Assembly (NCBI RefSeq): GCF_000611645.1
Contig: NW_014012966.1
Location: forward strand, 1 to 22,063
From: Monoraphidium neglectum
Taxonomy: Eukaryota; Chlorophyta; Chlorophyceae; Sphaeropleales; Selenastraceae
Direction: 5' to 3'
Length of the DNA: 22,063 nt
The translations under genes and the position numbers were made by a program. Shown here in pieces: positions 9,787 through 20,275 of the stretch. The first letter of the stretch is position 1. Each line of letters opens with the position of its first letter. A model generated the notes under the pieces. The model was given only the letters and a program-made list of their open reading frames with translations. It was not told the origin of the DNA and made no database searches.

Positions 9787-12091
9787 TAATTGTGTGTGTA
9801 TATGTGAGAAAGAGGAAAAGAGAGAGATGGAGACAGGGCGCACACGCGCTACACGCGAGAGAGAGACACACAGAGTGAGGGGGCCAGAAAAAATGTGTGT
9901 GAGTGAGCGTGCGCCCATGCGATATTGTTGCAACCGAGCTGTGAAGTCGGCACCCTGCCTCAACCCGCGCCTCACCGCACGCTTTCCCCTCGCCGGGCCC
10001 CGCGCCCCACCACCATCCACAAGGGCAGAGCCCTGCGGGCCGCTCGGATGCAGGCCCGCGCGCCCGCCCACATCCGTGCGCGTCGGCACGCGCCCACCTT
10101 CATAACGCTTACAGCCGTGAAGCCGCGCTGCACCAACTCATACGCCGCCACCAGCGATCTGGAAATAGGGTTGATGTGCAAAAGGTGTGCCGCCCGTGGT
10201 TGGGTTGGGGAAAGGGTGGTTGATTGAGATCGGACACGCGCCCGCACCCCGCGGGGCCGCCTGTCCCTCACGCCCTGCCGCGGCCTGCTGGGCAGCTGGC
10301 CGCCCGTCCGCTTCCGTCCGCTCCGCCCCGCCGCCCCCGATTCAGGGGCCAGCTTGCGGGGCGGCGACTCGGCCCTTCACGTGCAGGGCCCGAGCCTCCC
10401 AGCCATGACCCCACGATCAAACACACCCCGCATTCAAATCACACCATGCTCGAATAAAACAACACACGGCGACACTCTCCCCACAACACGTCAATCACAG
10501 AGCCCCGCGGCGCTCGACACGCCCCCGCCGGTGCGTCGAGGCCCCCTGCGGCGCTCCGCGCAATGCAACGAGCTGATTGAATCGAAAGGGGGGGGAGGCG
10601 GCGCCGGGCTCACCGCGTCTGGAAGCCGCGCTGCAGCTTCCCGCCGTCCAGGGACCCCCCCTGGCTGCAGTACAGGACCAGGGGGCGCGCGGTGTCCCCC
10701 CGCACCGCGGCCTGCACCTGGGCCGCAAATTCTGGGTTGACCTGAAAACATTGACAGAGGGATTTGGGGGGTGGGGGTTCGGGCATGGTGGTGGGGAGTG
10801 GGGAGGGCGGTGGCGGTGGGCGTGTTGCCCGCTGCGGCAGGCGCTGTGGCGCGGTACCAAAATGGCGCCAGGGGGTTGCCTGGGCAGGCCAGTGAATCTG
10901 ACAATATGGGGCATCTGCAAAGGGCAGTCAGGGCGGCCACACTTCAGAGCCTGCCCGCGCCCGTTGCAAAAGCTTTCCGCCGCCCAAAGACGGCGGGAGG
11001 GCGGGCGAGTGCCTCTGGACGGCGCGCGCACGACGAGAGCGCGCGCATGCGCGTGAAGCGTGTGCAAAACCGCGCACCTCGGTACCGTTGAAGACGCCAA
11101 AGGCGGCGTAGCCGACGCGTCGCGCGATCTGCCACGGCGTCCTGCGAGGTTGCCAGCGGCCGGCGATCTGATCTGATCTGGGGTGGTGGGGCCTCCATAC
11201 ATTTTTGATGGCAAGGCGCCGGCGGGGGCTGCAGACGCGTGCCGCTCCACCGCATTGAGGGCCGATGCGCGCCCCGGCCGCTCAACATATCGCCGTTGAA
11301 ACGGGCTTCGTGCGGCGGCGGTCAACCAGTCAAAATTGGTCAAAGTCAAACGCTCACCACCCCTCGATCGGCCTGTAGTACGGCACGTTGACCGCGCCCT
11401 CTATGCAGCCGGAGCCGAAGAGGTCTGCGGGTCGCACGTCAATGATGGTTGTGTTGCCGGCCTGGGACGCGAAGACGAGCTCCTGGGGGGAGACGATCTT
11501 CACGTTGGCGTTCCTGAGGGCCTGCGCGGCGGCGGCGGCGGCGGCAGCGGGGTCGGACGCTCGAAGCGCGGCTCGCAGGCAGCGTCGGGTAGGCGTATGT
11601 CGATGCGTGCGAGCAACGGCGACGGCATCTGCATGGGGCCGCTGTGGCGCCGGTGCCCCATGCATGCAAGTGCATGTGCGCATGCATGTGTTGCAAGCAT
11701 GCATGCATGTCTGCATCCGGGTTTTGCATAAGTTGGGCAAGGTTGCTTCCAGCCAACCTGTTTCATCAGTTCCCAGCCCGCCGGGCTGGTCGGCCGGTGC
11801 CGGCCGATGTCGAGCCCGGTCGGCCCGCCGCGCCCAGCACCATGCGCCGCACGCGGCAGCGTCGCCGCGGCACGACGCGGGCGTGCCGGGGCGGCGCGCA
11901 GCTGCTGAGGCCGCTGGGGCCTGCGATCGGCGGCAGGGGCGGCAAGCTGGGAGCTTTCGCGATGGGGCGCACTGGCGTGCAGGGCGCGGCAGAGCGGCGG
12001 GGTCTACCGGCGCGAAATCCAGCAAGCACAAATGAATCCTTTGTTGTTTCAGACGGTGAAAACGCGCTGCACAAGCTTGGGACGCGCTCAT
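9610..12091 (-). CDS. Chloroplast-type rhodanese domain protein (STR14-like)
   Basis: Single-domain rhodanese (sulfurtransferase fold) related to plant plastid rhodanese-like protein 14 (At4g27700 type). Exons in transcript order: 12091-11758 (tentative), 11628-11358, 11141-11078, 10741-10614, 10158-10098, 9723-9610; 972 nt, 323 residues, all in phase. Signature order: NANVKIVSPQEL, IIDVRPADLF, PIEGWTPWQIARR, FGVFNGTEVNPEF, LVLYCSQGGSL, RSLVAAYELVQRG, then GGFQEWE. The block GWTPWQIARR...FGVFNGTE...NPEF is the STR14 hallmark. The active-site Cys (248 in this model) is present, so sulfur transfer is possible; the donor and acceptor are unknown. The stretch before the domain is Arg/Ala-rich (RRCLRAALRAS), consistent with a transit peptide, but the first exon and the ATG at 12091 rest only on an open frame plus one phase-compatible intron. 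Exons 2-6 are firm; the 5' end is not. It converges on gene B and diverges from gene D. Confidence 0.85.
9747..9784. repeat. (TG)19 microsatellite in the last intron of the rhodanese gene
   Basis: A pure TG run on the plus strand, hence CA-sense in the minus-strand transcript, ends 22 nt before the acceptor AG at 9725-9724. Next to it, 9785-9900 is GA-rich on plus, giving the transcript a long pyrimidine-rich stretch. Confidence 0.96.
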
Positions 12092-13631
12092 TCAGCCAGC
12101 GCGCTCCCCAGAAAGATCTTTGCCCACCTAGCGCTCGCGCGGTGAGCCTTCAGCTGCTGCATCACCTAGTTTCCACCAAGCCGAATCAGCACACCCGATG
12201 TTACAGGGAGGCAAAGCAGACGATCTGTCGGGGCAAGTGCCGTAGAGTGTGTGAATGCAGGCAAATCCGCGTTGCTCTGGAAGGTTTTGGCGAGAGTTCA
12301 AGCCTCAGCAAGCATGCATCCACCGTGGCCTGGGTGGTCAGAGAGGCGGGTGGGCACCAGTGCACTTCATGCACTCTGTCGCAGCAGCAACACTGTCTAG
12401 CTTGGTGCGCGAGGGGGACAGTCGAAGCAGCAGGCGTACAAAAAGCGTTGGCTTGCGGCGCATGACACATGACGTTGCAAGGCTAGAACTTGTCATGCCA
12501 CCGTGAGGCCCTGCGCATGACTCATCTCAAGTCAGGGGCAGTCATATGGACAGGTGGCACCCAACCGCGCCACTTGCTGGCCTTGGGAGAGGATGGCCTT
12601 GTCGCTTGACAGTCACGAATAGATCACAGCACCAGTACTGCAGCACTACACTTGTTGACCAATGCGACCGGTGACAAGCGCAGATGCGCGCAACGGCAAG
12701 AGGGCGACACAGGCTGAGGCAAACGGTGGTGTTTGCAAGCGTGGAGATGGAGTTGAATGGACTGGTGATATTGCGCGGCCCCTGATCAGGCGGCCCCTTT
12801 GCGCCTGCGGGCGCTGTCGGCCAATGCCCCGCCTCCCAAGCGTCGCCCTTCGACGTGTACAGTCAATGGCAAGGAAGGGGCGCATGCGGAACACTGCAGG
12901 CATGCGCCCGTTTCAAGCGTCGGTCACGGCGTCGCTCGACCCCCAGCCACACCTGCAGCCCCCCCCCCTGTCCGCCAAGCAGGTTGAGCTGCCCTCCCCG
13001 CCCTTCCCCTCCCGGCCTCTCTATGTATGCAAAAAAGTGAAGTCACGACGCCTTGATGCTGGCGGCCATTCTTGGAAGTTTGGGCTATGGCGGAGCGCCG
13101 TGTATCTCACCAATGGGTCAGGCAACAGTCCGTCAAGATTGAAAAACACTGCCAAGAAGCAAGTGCATGCTGGAAGCCGCAGCTTGTAGTTGTATGCCAG
13201 AGCGCGCCCAGGACAAGCCTGCCTCTTCTTCCCTAGCACTGCTGGAGATTCAAAATGTGTGCGGCCGTCCGCCACGAAAACGCGCAAGCTCGTGCGCCTT
13301 GTGCGCCCAGCTCCCTTGTGCCAAACCTGACGACGCCACATTGGCATTATGACATGCTCTGTTGGGGCGGCAGGGAAGAGTGGGCAGTGCGGTAGTACAT
13401 GGGCGAGAGGTCCGTCTGGCTGCCCTGCTCCGAACTGTGGGGTGATGATGGGCAGCTCCTGGACTCTGCCGGGTGGTGTGGCGGCGGCATCACTCACCCG
13501 GCGCTCCCTCCATCATCAACAGATGCCCCGCTTGCCTCGTCGCGTGTGTTCGGAGCACTTCCCAATATTCATTCGTATAATCGCGACATTTCATTGGTAC
13601 AGACTCTTGCGCTGTACTCCGCAGTGACACA
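12092..13631. other. Divergent promoter interval between genes C and D
   Basis: It separates the start of the minus-strand rhodanese gene from that of the plus-strand dienelactone hydrolase gene, so it presumably carries both promoters and 5' UTRs. Base composition is lower in GC than the exons. Open frames in it have no recognisable domain and no extendable splice structure. I could not identify a convincing TATA box or other named element. Confidence 0.5.
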
Positions 13632-15997
13632 ATGATGCGTATTGCGGTCGCGCTGCTGGCCGTTCTGGCCATAGGCCAGGCTGAGGCCAGGCTGTCAAAT
13701 GCATACTGGAACACTCACGGTCAGGGTGTTGTCCAGAACGGCACACAGGTGAGTACCCGGGCGAGAGCACAACATTGGTGGACCCGTGGAATGTACAGGC
13801 CCAGGTCACCGGCAACTATGCCTAATGCCTGAATCAAGTCATCAATGACCATATAATCCGCGATCTCGCAGCCCCTTTTCAGTGTCACCGGCCACCGCGT
13901 CCCGCCTCGCGCCCGCCTCACGCTCGCCCTGCGCCCCGCCTCATTCGTGCTGCGCCCCCTGCCACAGTCCGGCAAGGTGGCCACGTGGCTCAAGGGCGAC
14001 ACGCCCCTGGACGTGTACATCGCCGAGCCCGCCAACGCCAAGCCCATCGCCGCGGTGCGCCCGATGCCCGCGCGTCCCGCAGTCCCGGCCCCGTTGGTGA
14101 AATCGCATCACCCAGCCGCCGCCCGTCGCCGCCAGTCTCAAACCGACCCCCGCGCCGGCTTGACGGTCAGATGCACTGCCGATTTCCCACCCTTTTCGAA
14201 TACTCAGGTTGTCATCTTCACTGACATCTATGGCTTCGAGTTCTCCAACACCCGCCTGTGGGCCGACAGGCTGGCCAAGAAGGGCGGCTTCCTCGTCGTC
14301 ATCCCCGACTTCTTCAGGGGCGACGCCCTGACTGATGCCACCCGCAACACCTCCGCTGTCTGTGAGCCCTTCGCGCAGGCGGGGCAGGCCCGCGCTTCTT
14401 TGCAACACAGTCTGAAACCGCGCCTTGCCTCGCCGGCATGCAGCGCTCCGGCTTCCCCTCCTGTGCATGGCGGACCCTGGAGCGCTCCCACCCCTCACTA
14501 CACCCGATTGAGAGTTGACCAGATACACCACCAGAAGACATAGCACCCGCCCGCGGCGGCTTCGCGACTGGATCGAGCACCTACCGGCCGCCGCCCCACG
14601 CACAGTTTTCCCCTCCTGCCCCTGCTGCCAACGAAGTGCCCCCCCCTTGTCACGCCTCGCGCCCCCGGCCAGGGCGCACCCGCCACCCCAAGGACCGTGT
14701 GCTTAAGGACTTCACCGCCGTGCTGGCCGAGCTCAAGAAGGCCTACCCCTCGGTCAAGAAGATCGGCCAGCAGGGCTTCTGCTGGGTGGGCTGACCTTGT
14801 GATAGTTGTGTGATAATTTTGTTAGGGAGGTCTGGTGCAACATCCCTTGCGCGTGATGTGGGGTGTTGCGGGCTGTGTTGTGGTCTTGTGTGTGGTGGGC
14901 AGATTGCGAGAGAGCGCTGGTGGGCTTTTCCCGAGAGCACGGCTAAGGCCACGGCTGCAGCTGGAGGGTGCAGGTAGTCTAGTTTTCAGCAGAGGGTGCA
15001 CCGCGCAAGACGCCGCTGCCGCTCCAACACGAGCTCAATGAGCCGCCACCCGCCCAACAACCCCGCCAAACACCGTACCTGGAACTCCCACAACAGGGCG
15101 GCGGCTACTCCGTGTGGCTCTCCGCCGCCGGCGCCCCCAAGATTGCCGCCGCCGTCGGCTACCACATCTCTGCCGTCACGGCCGCCGACATCGACGCCAT
15201 CACCGGTCCCATCAGCCTGCAGCAATCCGACCCCGCGCTCGACAACTCGGTCAACGAGACGCTGTACGCATACATCGAGAAGGTGGGCCGTGCGGCGTCG
15301 AGTGTCGTGGGGGGTGTTGACATTGGTCCTCAATTCCAGCCAATGTATACGCAAGGCGCACGTATGTCAACAAGGACATTGACTTGGACACATGGAATCA
15401 ACAGAAAGCTGCTGCACAGGAGCTGAGCCCCAATTTCACAAACAGGCTGGGGCGTGTGGGAGTGCTGACACGCAACTGGTGCTGCCGACCAATCCTGCCT
15501 CGTCCACCTCCCTCCCGCCAACGCCCCCTCCCCTCTCCTCCCCCTTCTGCATGCAGACGTTCAAGGCCAAGCGCGCCAAGGGTATCCCCGCCTACACCAC
15601 TTTCTACAAGGGCTTCCCTCACGGCTTCTCCCTCCGCGGCAACCTGTCCGACCCTGCCTATGCCAAGGCCGCCTCCACCGCGTTCTACGAGGGCGTCAAG
15701 TTCCTCAAGGCCCGCCTGCTGCCCCCCACCGACCCCATCAGCCGCGTGGTCGCGCTGAAGAACAGCCTGCTGAAGTCGGCCCAGAGCGCGGTCGCGCAGG
15801 TCGTGGCGGCGCCCAAGGCGGCGGCGCCCAAGGCGGCTGCCCCCAAGGCGGAGGCGGCGGCCCCCAAGGCGGAGGCGGCTGCCCCCAAGGCGGAGGCGGC
15901 TGCCCCCAAGGCGGCAGCGGCTGCCCCCAAGGCGGAGGCGGCTGCCCCCAAGGCGGCGGCGGCGGAGGCGGAGGCGGCGCCCGCGACGAAGCCCTGA
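13632..15997 (+). CDS. Secreted dienelactone hydrolase family protein with Ala/Lys/Pro tail
   Basis: Alpha/beta hydrolase of the dienelactone hydrolase family (hydrolysis of lactones or esters; substrate unknown). Exons: 13632-13748, 13968-14054, 14208-14361, 14673-14785, 15097-15282, 15557-15997; 1098 nt, 365 residues, all in phase. The start is the first of two adjacent ATGs and opens a signal peptide (MMRIAVALLAVLAIGQAEA). The core runs from LDVYIAEP through IFTDIYGFEF and the nucleophile motif GFCWGGGY (Cys156, split by an intron after Trp157), with likely Asp202 (QQSDP) and His241 (KGFPHGF): the family's Cys-Asp-His triad. After residue 302 it ends in about 60 residues of repeated APKA/EAAAPK, absent from ordinary members and lysine-charged. 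Two TGTAA motifs follow 544 and 558 nt after the stop. The signal peptide suggests export to the ER, vacuole or cell exterior, although many relatives are cytosolic. Confidence 0.93.
15806..15994. repeat. In-frame GCC-CCC-AAG-GCG repeat array in the hydrolase tail
   Basis: Imperfect units of about 15-24 bp, built around GCTGCCCCCAAGGCGGAGGC, encode the APKAEAA tail. The array is fully G/C-dominated and stays in frame to the stop at 15995-15997. Length variation among strains would be expected from such an array. Confidence 0.9.
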
Positions 15998-18451
15998 GCG
16001 GGGCGGGCCATCGCGGCACACCCGCGCGCCTGCTCGATTGCTGGGCCTTGCCTGCGGCATGAGAACGGCTTGCCGTTAGTGTGTGCGAGCTCAGTGCAAC
16101 CAACTACCTTTTTCAAACGAAACTGGAGCGCATTGTGCTCAAACTGCATGGGATTGCCAATTGGTGATTCTGGGTCATGAGGGAGGGGCAGCGGGCGACT
16201 GCTTCGCGGATGGGCTCGCTTTCATCTGTGGAACAGCCTCACCAACAACCTGGCATCGCCCTCGGCTCCACACCCCTGAGCATGTGTTTGACCGTCTTTG
16301 ACCAGCCTGATCGCGCTTGCAGCTCGGCTCTGCCCCTCTGCACTCGCGCTCTGGCGTTGAACCTGGGCGCTTGGCATGCCCGCTTTACTTATGCACTGGC
16401 ACTCTGGCGCAAGATTCAGGCAGCATTCTGCCGACTTGGCGCCGCGACCTTGAACGCACTCACTGCCCACACTTGCAGCACCACCCTAAGCGCGGATGTG
16501 TGCATGCGTGCCAGCACCCTGCGGCTCCAACCTACAGAGGTGTAATTAAGGAGGTGTAACTCGCGTGTGAAGGTGATGTGTGGTGTGCCTTGCACACAAC
16601 CTCTACAGCACGTGGCACAAACTGCAAGCTCCTGGATCATGTCACAGCATGCAATCAGGCTGCATCTTGCCAAGCAATGGCGCCCTTGAATGAACAGTAG
16701 TCTGTCGGCCACTGCACCTTGCCGTGCGCACAAAGCCTCTATGTGAGTGGGTGGCTCAGGATTCTGACGATATGCACGTGTTGCAAGCGGGAGACTAACA
16801 GTTGCAAAATGATTTTCACCCAAGGTGCATAAGATCTGCCGCGCGGTGACAACCAGGGAGCCTTGTTGTTAGAAATTGGGATCACGGATGCATGAACCCG
16901 TTTGACGCAAGGGCGGACTGCCGGGCGCCCCTCCCTTGGAGCCTAGCTGCTTGCAGAAGGCAGGGTAACTTGCCCTCCTCAGCTGGGCTGCTGCCGGCCG
17001 AACCGCACCATGATTGGCGTGTCTCACTGCATAATCAGTGCTTGGCAGGCGCGGGGGCGCAGAGGTCGGACAGCCACCAGGCTTCAGGGAAGGGCAGGAA
17101 GGGCACTGGGCGCGGGATGGTCGACCCAAACTGCCGCGCCACTTTGCGGCGTGCCAGAGCCAAAGCTCTAGGCGTGCACGTACACGCTGCGAGCAAACGG
17201 CCGCTATGGATCATAATTATGCTTGCTCTGCAGCTAGTGCCGTGCGTCTTTACGCGCTGTTATGTTCCTTGATCCAAATTTCAACATCGTGAGCCTAAAA
17301 GGTATACTGTAAAAGCGGGCAACCGTGGGGCGTGTCACAATATCATCGTCCACTCACCTTTTGACACGGCCAGTGCCTATACGTTGCCATTCTGGGCTTC
17401 AACGAAGAACAAGAACTACACATTCCATACCGATGGTAAAAGGCTCTACTGCTACGGAGCTTCAGTCGCAGCCTTGGCTTGGCTTGATTTCGAATGTATT
17501 CCTGTCAGCGAGCCTGCTCTTGGCGCCAACACCACATGTGGGCGCAGTGACACCACTCCTCGCTGGCTGGCCAGGCTGGATCTTGCCCTGTCTGGCGCGA
17601 TTGGTCCCAACAGATGCGACACAAAAGGAGGAAGCCAATCAAAAATATCCAGCACGTAGGTGGAGAGGGGATGGCCACTTGAGTCGCAGCACCACAGTGT
17701 GGTATTGCTTGCGGCACTCGGGTGTCGTTGCACTCAGCTGGTTGGCATGGCCTTCTGAGTGCTCAGTATCTTCACCACTAGGATCGTTACTTGCAATCGA
17801 CCGTATCTCATATGAAATGCAAATCCAGTCAGTGTAGATCCCTGGCCGCTGCTAAGATGCAGGGGTAATCGCTATCGAGGTGTGTGTACCCCTTGAGTCG
17901 GGCGCTGGCCAATGCTGGCCGCTGGCCAAGACTTGGGGCTGACGCCGCGATAGGCCGCCATTTGTGGCCCATTGACATTGTCACGAGTGTGGTACATCAA
18001 CATGACTTTGACAGTCAGGAAGGCGAGGCTGTTCGTGGCGATCAGCACCGTATCTTGCGAGTCACTCACGGTGTCACTGGATGAGGCCAGGCAGCGTTGC
18101 AAGCATTTGACGTCAAAGTGAGAGATTTCTTTCCGTCTTCCAGCTCACTGTGCAGTTTGTACGTTTCGACCTGCGTCGCTCCAGCCACGGGACGAACAAA
18201 TCTCCCACCTCCTCCGGCCACACCGAACTCCGTGCCCTCTTACAGACCCAAGTGCGTGATGGGCCTCTCTGGTCCTCTGAGGGCGATTAAAGCTGCATGG
18301 AGTGCTGCCAGTTGCAGCTGGGGTGGATTTCTGGTCACGTGCGCTCCCAGGCCCAACCCACCTGTCACACCTCCATGGCAACGCAGTGACGGATGGCACC
18401 CCCACCCCTTCTCCGCGCCGACACCCACACCCAGGCTTGCCGGTTCTCATC
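15998..18451. other. Gene-free interval between genes D and E
   Basis: The first about 570 nt is probably the 3' UTR of gene D. The rest is lower in GC than neighbouring exons. The longest open frame (17325-17837, plus) has mixed codon use and no recognisable motif, so I do not call it. I found no tRNA, transposase or reverse transcriptase signature. The right end presumably holds the promoter and 5' UTR of gene E. Confidence 0.5.
16541..16559 (+). promoter_or_regulatory. Twin TGTAA poly(A) signals downstream of the hydrolase gene
   Basis: Two copies of TGTAA, at 16541-16545 and 16555-16559, each preceded by GAGG, lie about 550 nt after the stop. TGTAA is the usual polyadenylation signal in chlorophycean algae. 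Use here is inferred from position only. Confidence 0.55.
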
Positions 18452-18844
18452 ATGGCTTGTGGGCTCCGCGTGCTGGCGGCCGTCCTGGCGCTGTCCGTCC
18501 TGGCGTCCCCTGCCCTGGCTGCCCGTCACCTCAGGAACACTCCGGGCACCAACGCGTCTGCGGTTGGCCCCGGCCAGGTCGCTACCACCAAAGCGGGCAC
18601 TCCGGCAGCCACCAACCTGAACCTGACCACTGCTGGCCCCAGCCAGGGCACCACAACCGACGCAGGCCAGGTTGCTGCGACCAAAGTGGGCGCCCCAACA
18701 GCCACCAACCAGAACCTGTCTGTTGTCAGCCCCGGCCAGGGCACTGCGACCGATGCGGGCGCCGCGATTGCTGCTCCCCAGGACCCGAAGGTCGATGCTC
18801 CCAAGGCTGGGGCCAAGTATGGTGTGAGGCAGACCCCCAAGTAA
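18452..18844 (+). CDS. Small secreted Thr/Ala/Pro-rich protein with two 31-residue repeats
   Basis: A 130-residue single-exon protein of no family I recognise. It begins with a clear signal peptide (MACGLRVLAAVLALSVL, likely cleaved after SPALA at residue 23). The mature part is low-complexity and contains two tandem 31-residue repeats, residues 41-71 and 72-102, each GQVA(T/A)TK.G.P.ATN.NL...(G/S)P.QGT.TDA. Three N-glycosylation sequons are present: NAS (34), NLT (57) and NLS (88), the last two at equivalent repeat positions. It has no Cys after the signal peptide and a basic end (KYGVRQTPK). The frame stays open upstream to 18302, but this ATG is chosen because it starts the signal peptide and sits in ATCATGGC. 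A TGTAA lies 220 nt after the stop. It may be a cell-wall, matrix or secretory glycoprotein; that is inference. An upstream non-coding exon cannot be excluded. Confidence 0.75.
   Translation: MACGLRVLAAVLALSVLASPALAARHLRNTPGTNASAVGPGQVATTKAGTPAATNLNLTTAGPSQGTTTDAGQVAATKVGAPTATNQNLSVVSPGQGTATDAGAAIAAPQDPKVDAPKAGAKYGVRQTPK
18572..18757. repeat. 93-bp coding tandem repeat, two copies
   Basis: Copies at 18572-18664 and 18665-18757 encode the two 31-residue repeats of the small secreted protein. The copies are in phase with no indel and differ mainly by point substitutions, indicating an internal duplication. Confidence 0.85.
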
Positions 18845-18945
18845 ATGTGAGGGTCACGGGAGAGCCCATGCCTGACTTGGCTTCATTCTTGCCACCAGCT
18901 GCGAGGGCCCACCCCTACCTCGCTGAAGAACCCCCGTTGTTGCAG

Positions 18946-19013
18946 CCGCCCTCTGGGCCGGCACTCTTCACACACAAACCCGCCCTCTGGGCCGGCACTT
19001 TTCACACACAAAC
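18946..19013. repeat. 34-bp tandem duplication in the probable 3' UTR of gene E
   Basis: Two adjacent copies, 18946-18979 and 18980-19013, both begin CCGCCCTCTGGG and differ by a single C/T. It lies between the gene E stop and its TGTAA. Confidence 0.9.
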
Positions 19014-19063
19014 CCCGTCGTTTGGACTTTGCCCCATGTATGATTTGGCGTGCCGCAGGCCCA

Positions 19064-19068
19064 TGTAA
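19064..19068 (+). promoter_or_regulatory. Putative TGTAA poly(A) signal of gene E
   Basis: TGTAA is 220 nt after the stop of the small secreted protein, a typical distance for green-algal 3' UTRs. Supported by position and consensus only. Confidence 0.6.
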
Positions 19069-19789
19069 GCCGCAGTTGCACGCGGCTCTTGTTTTGAACG
19101 TGCCTTCCAGTTGGGTGTGTCTGAAGTTGCGATCATGGAAGAATGGTGCGGGCCTGCATCTGTACTTTTTATCAATGGTAACCAGTGAATGGCGGTGACT
19201 GCAACATAGCAAGGCAAACAATCTTTCCAGCAGCGGGGGGCGGGGGGAGGGTGGGGGGCGCTTGCGGGGCGCAGTGGGGCTGTCGGGGCGCAATAGATTT
19301 GTGGGGCATTTGAGTATGTTGAGCAGGGTCTGAGAGGGCTTCGGCGGCCTGAGCTGCGCGCATGCCGTGTGTGGTGCTCGACTGCAGCAAAGCGCACAAC
19401 ACATTGGAGCAGCCTGCTGGACTGCTGGACTGAGTGCACATGCAGCGCGGCACATGGCGACGACGTGTGCAGGCAACATCCAGGCGGCTTGCACTGGATG
19501 CGTTGATATACGTGAGTCAGCCATGATCACGAAGTGTGGAGCCTTGCTTGATACCAAGTACAAAATTTCAGTGTCCATCCTGCCCACGCTCGCATGGATA
19601 AGGGTGCTGCAAAAACAGCCACTTCTGTGCGGCGGCAGCGCCAGTTGCTTGCATGAGTGGGCTGTGGACTAGCGCCCGCCGGTGTGCTAGCCACAAAGCG
19701 CGGGCACGTGCACAGTCCCGTCGCGAATCGAACGCCCGGCCCCCAATTGTGTAACCCCGCGACTCTTTCTGCTGAGCGCCGGGCCATGG

Positions 19790-19794
19790 TTACA
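19790..19794 (-). promoter_or_regulatory. Putative TGTAA poly(A) signal of the ClpB gene
   Basis: TTACA on plus reads TGTAA on minus, about 200 nt downstream of the ClpB stop at 19993. Genes E and F therefore converge, with a spacing of about 720 nt between their proposed signals. Confidence 0.55.
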
Positions 19795-19992
19795 CTCAGA
19801 GAACTCAGAGCCCGGGGCCAGAACAGGCACCCAGACTGTCGTGCGTTCCAAACCCGCCGCTGCGCCGCGCCCGAGCACGCCTCGCCTCAAGCCAAGGCCC
19901 CGGGCCGCGCGACGGCCGAATATCGACCTTCGCGCCCCGCCAGCCCGCCGCCCCTCAAACCTAGGGCCCCACAAAATGTGAGATCTGAGGCA

Positions 19993-20242
19993 TCACTCCG
20001 CGCACGTCGGCGCCTCTTCCTGCTCGTCCCGCCGCCGCGGGGTGCGCAGGAATGCAGGTGTCTGGCCGCCATGGAGCAGGGACGCCACTTCAGCGTCCAG
20101 CGCGTCCCCCGCGCCGTTCGCCTGCTGCTGCTCCTGCTGCTGCTGCGGTTGCTGCTGCTGCTGCTGCTGGTGGTGGTCGGCGCTCTGCTGCTCCCCAGGA
20201 CCGGGCGGTTCGCTGCTGCCGGCTGCCGGCGGCCCGACCTGC

Positions 20243-20275
<33 letters not shown>

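Larger units (their letters stand above)
18845..19992. other. Interval between convergent genes E and F
   Basis: It contains the two 3' UTRs with their TGTAA motifs, the 34-bp duplication, and a G-rich block at 19235-19258 with four G-runs separated by single bases. The long minus-strand open frame 18883-19587 has no recognisable motif and is taken as chance. Confidence 0.55.

Noticed and set aside
17325..17837. 170-residue plus-strand frame
   Set aside because: Codon use is unlike the confirmed exons, there is no recognisable motif, signal peptide or splice context, and the surrounding DNA looks intergenic.
18524..18535. RHLR just after the signal peptide of the small secreted protein, resembling an oomycete RxLR motif
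   Set aside because: The four-residue pattern is easily met by chance; there is no dEER motif, and all other evidence points to a green alga, not an oomycete.
19226..19260. Third copy of the TCCAGCAGCG motif seen in the SINE-like insert
   Set aside because: The match covers only about 10 bases before a G-homopolymer region and lacks the T-arm-like box and the tail, so it is too weak to call.
18883..19587. 234-residue minus-strand frame between genes E and F
   Set aside because: It has no domain and lies over the 3' UTRs, the 34-bp duplication and the G-rich block; it looks like chance.
19720..19763. tRNA-like sequence on the minus strand (GTTCGATTC flanked by GTCGCG/CGCGAC)
   Set aside because: Only about three pairs form in the T-stem and no D-arm, anticodon arm or acceptor stem of correct length can be built, so it is not a tRNA gene; at most a relic or chance match.
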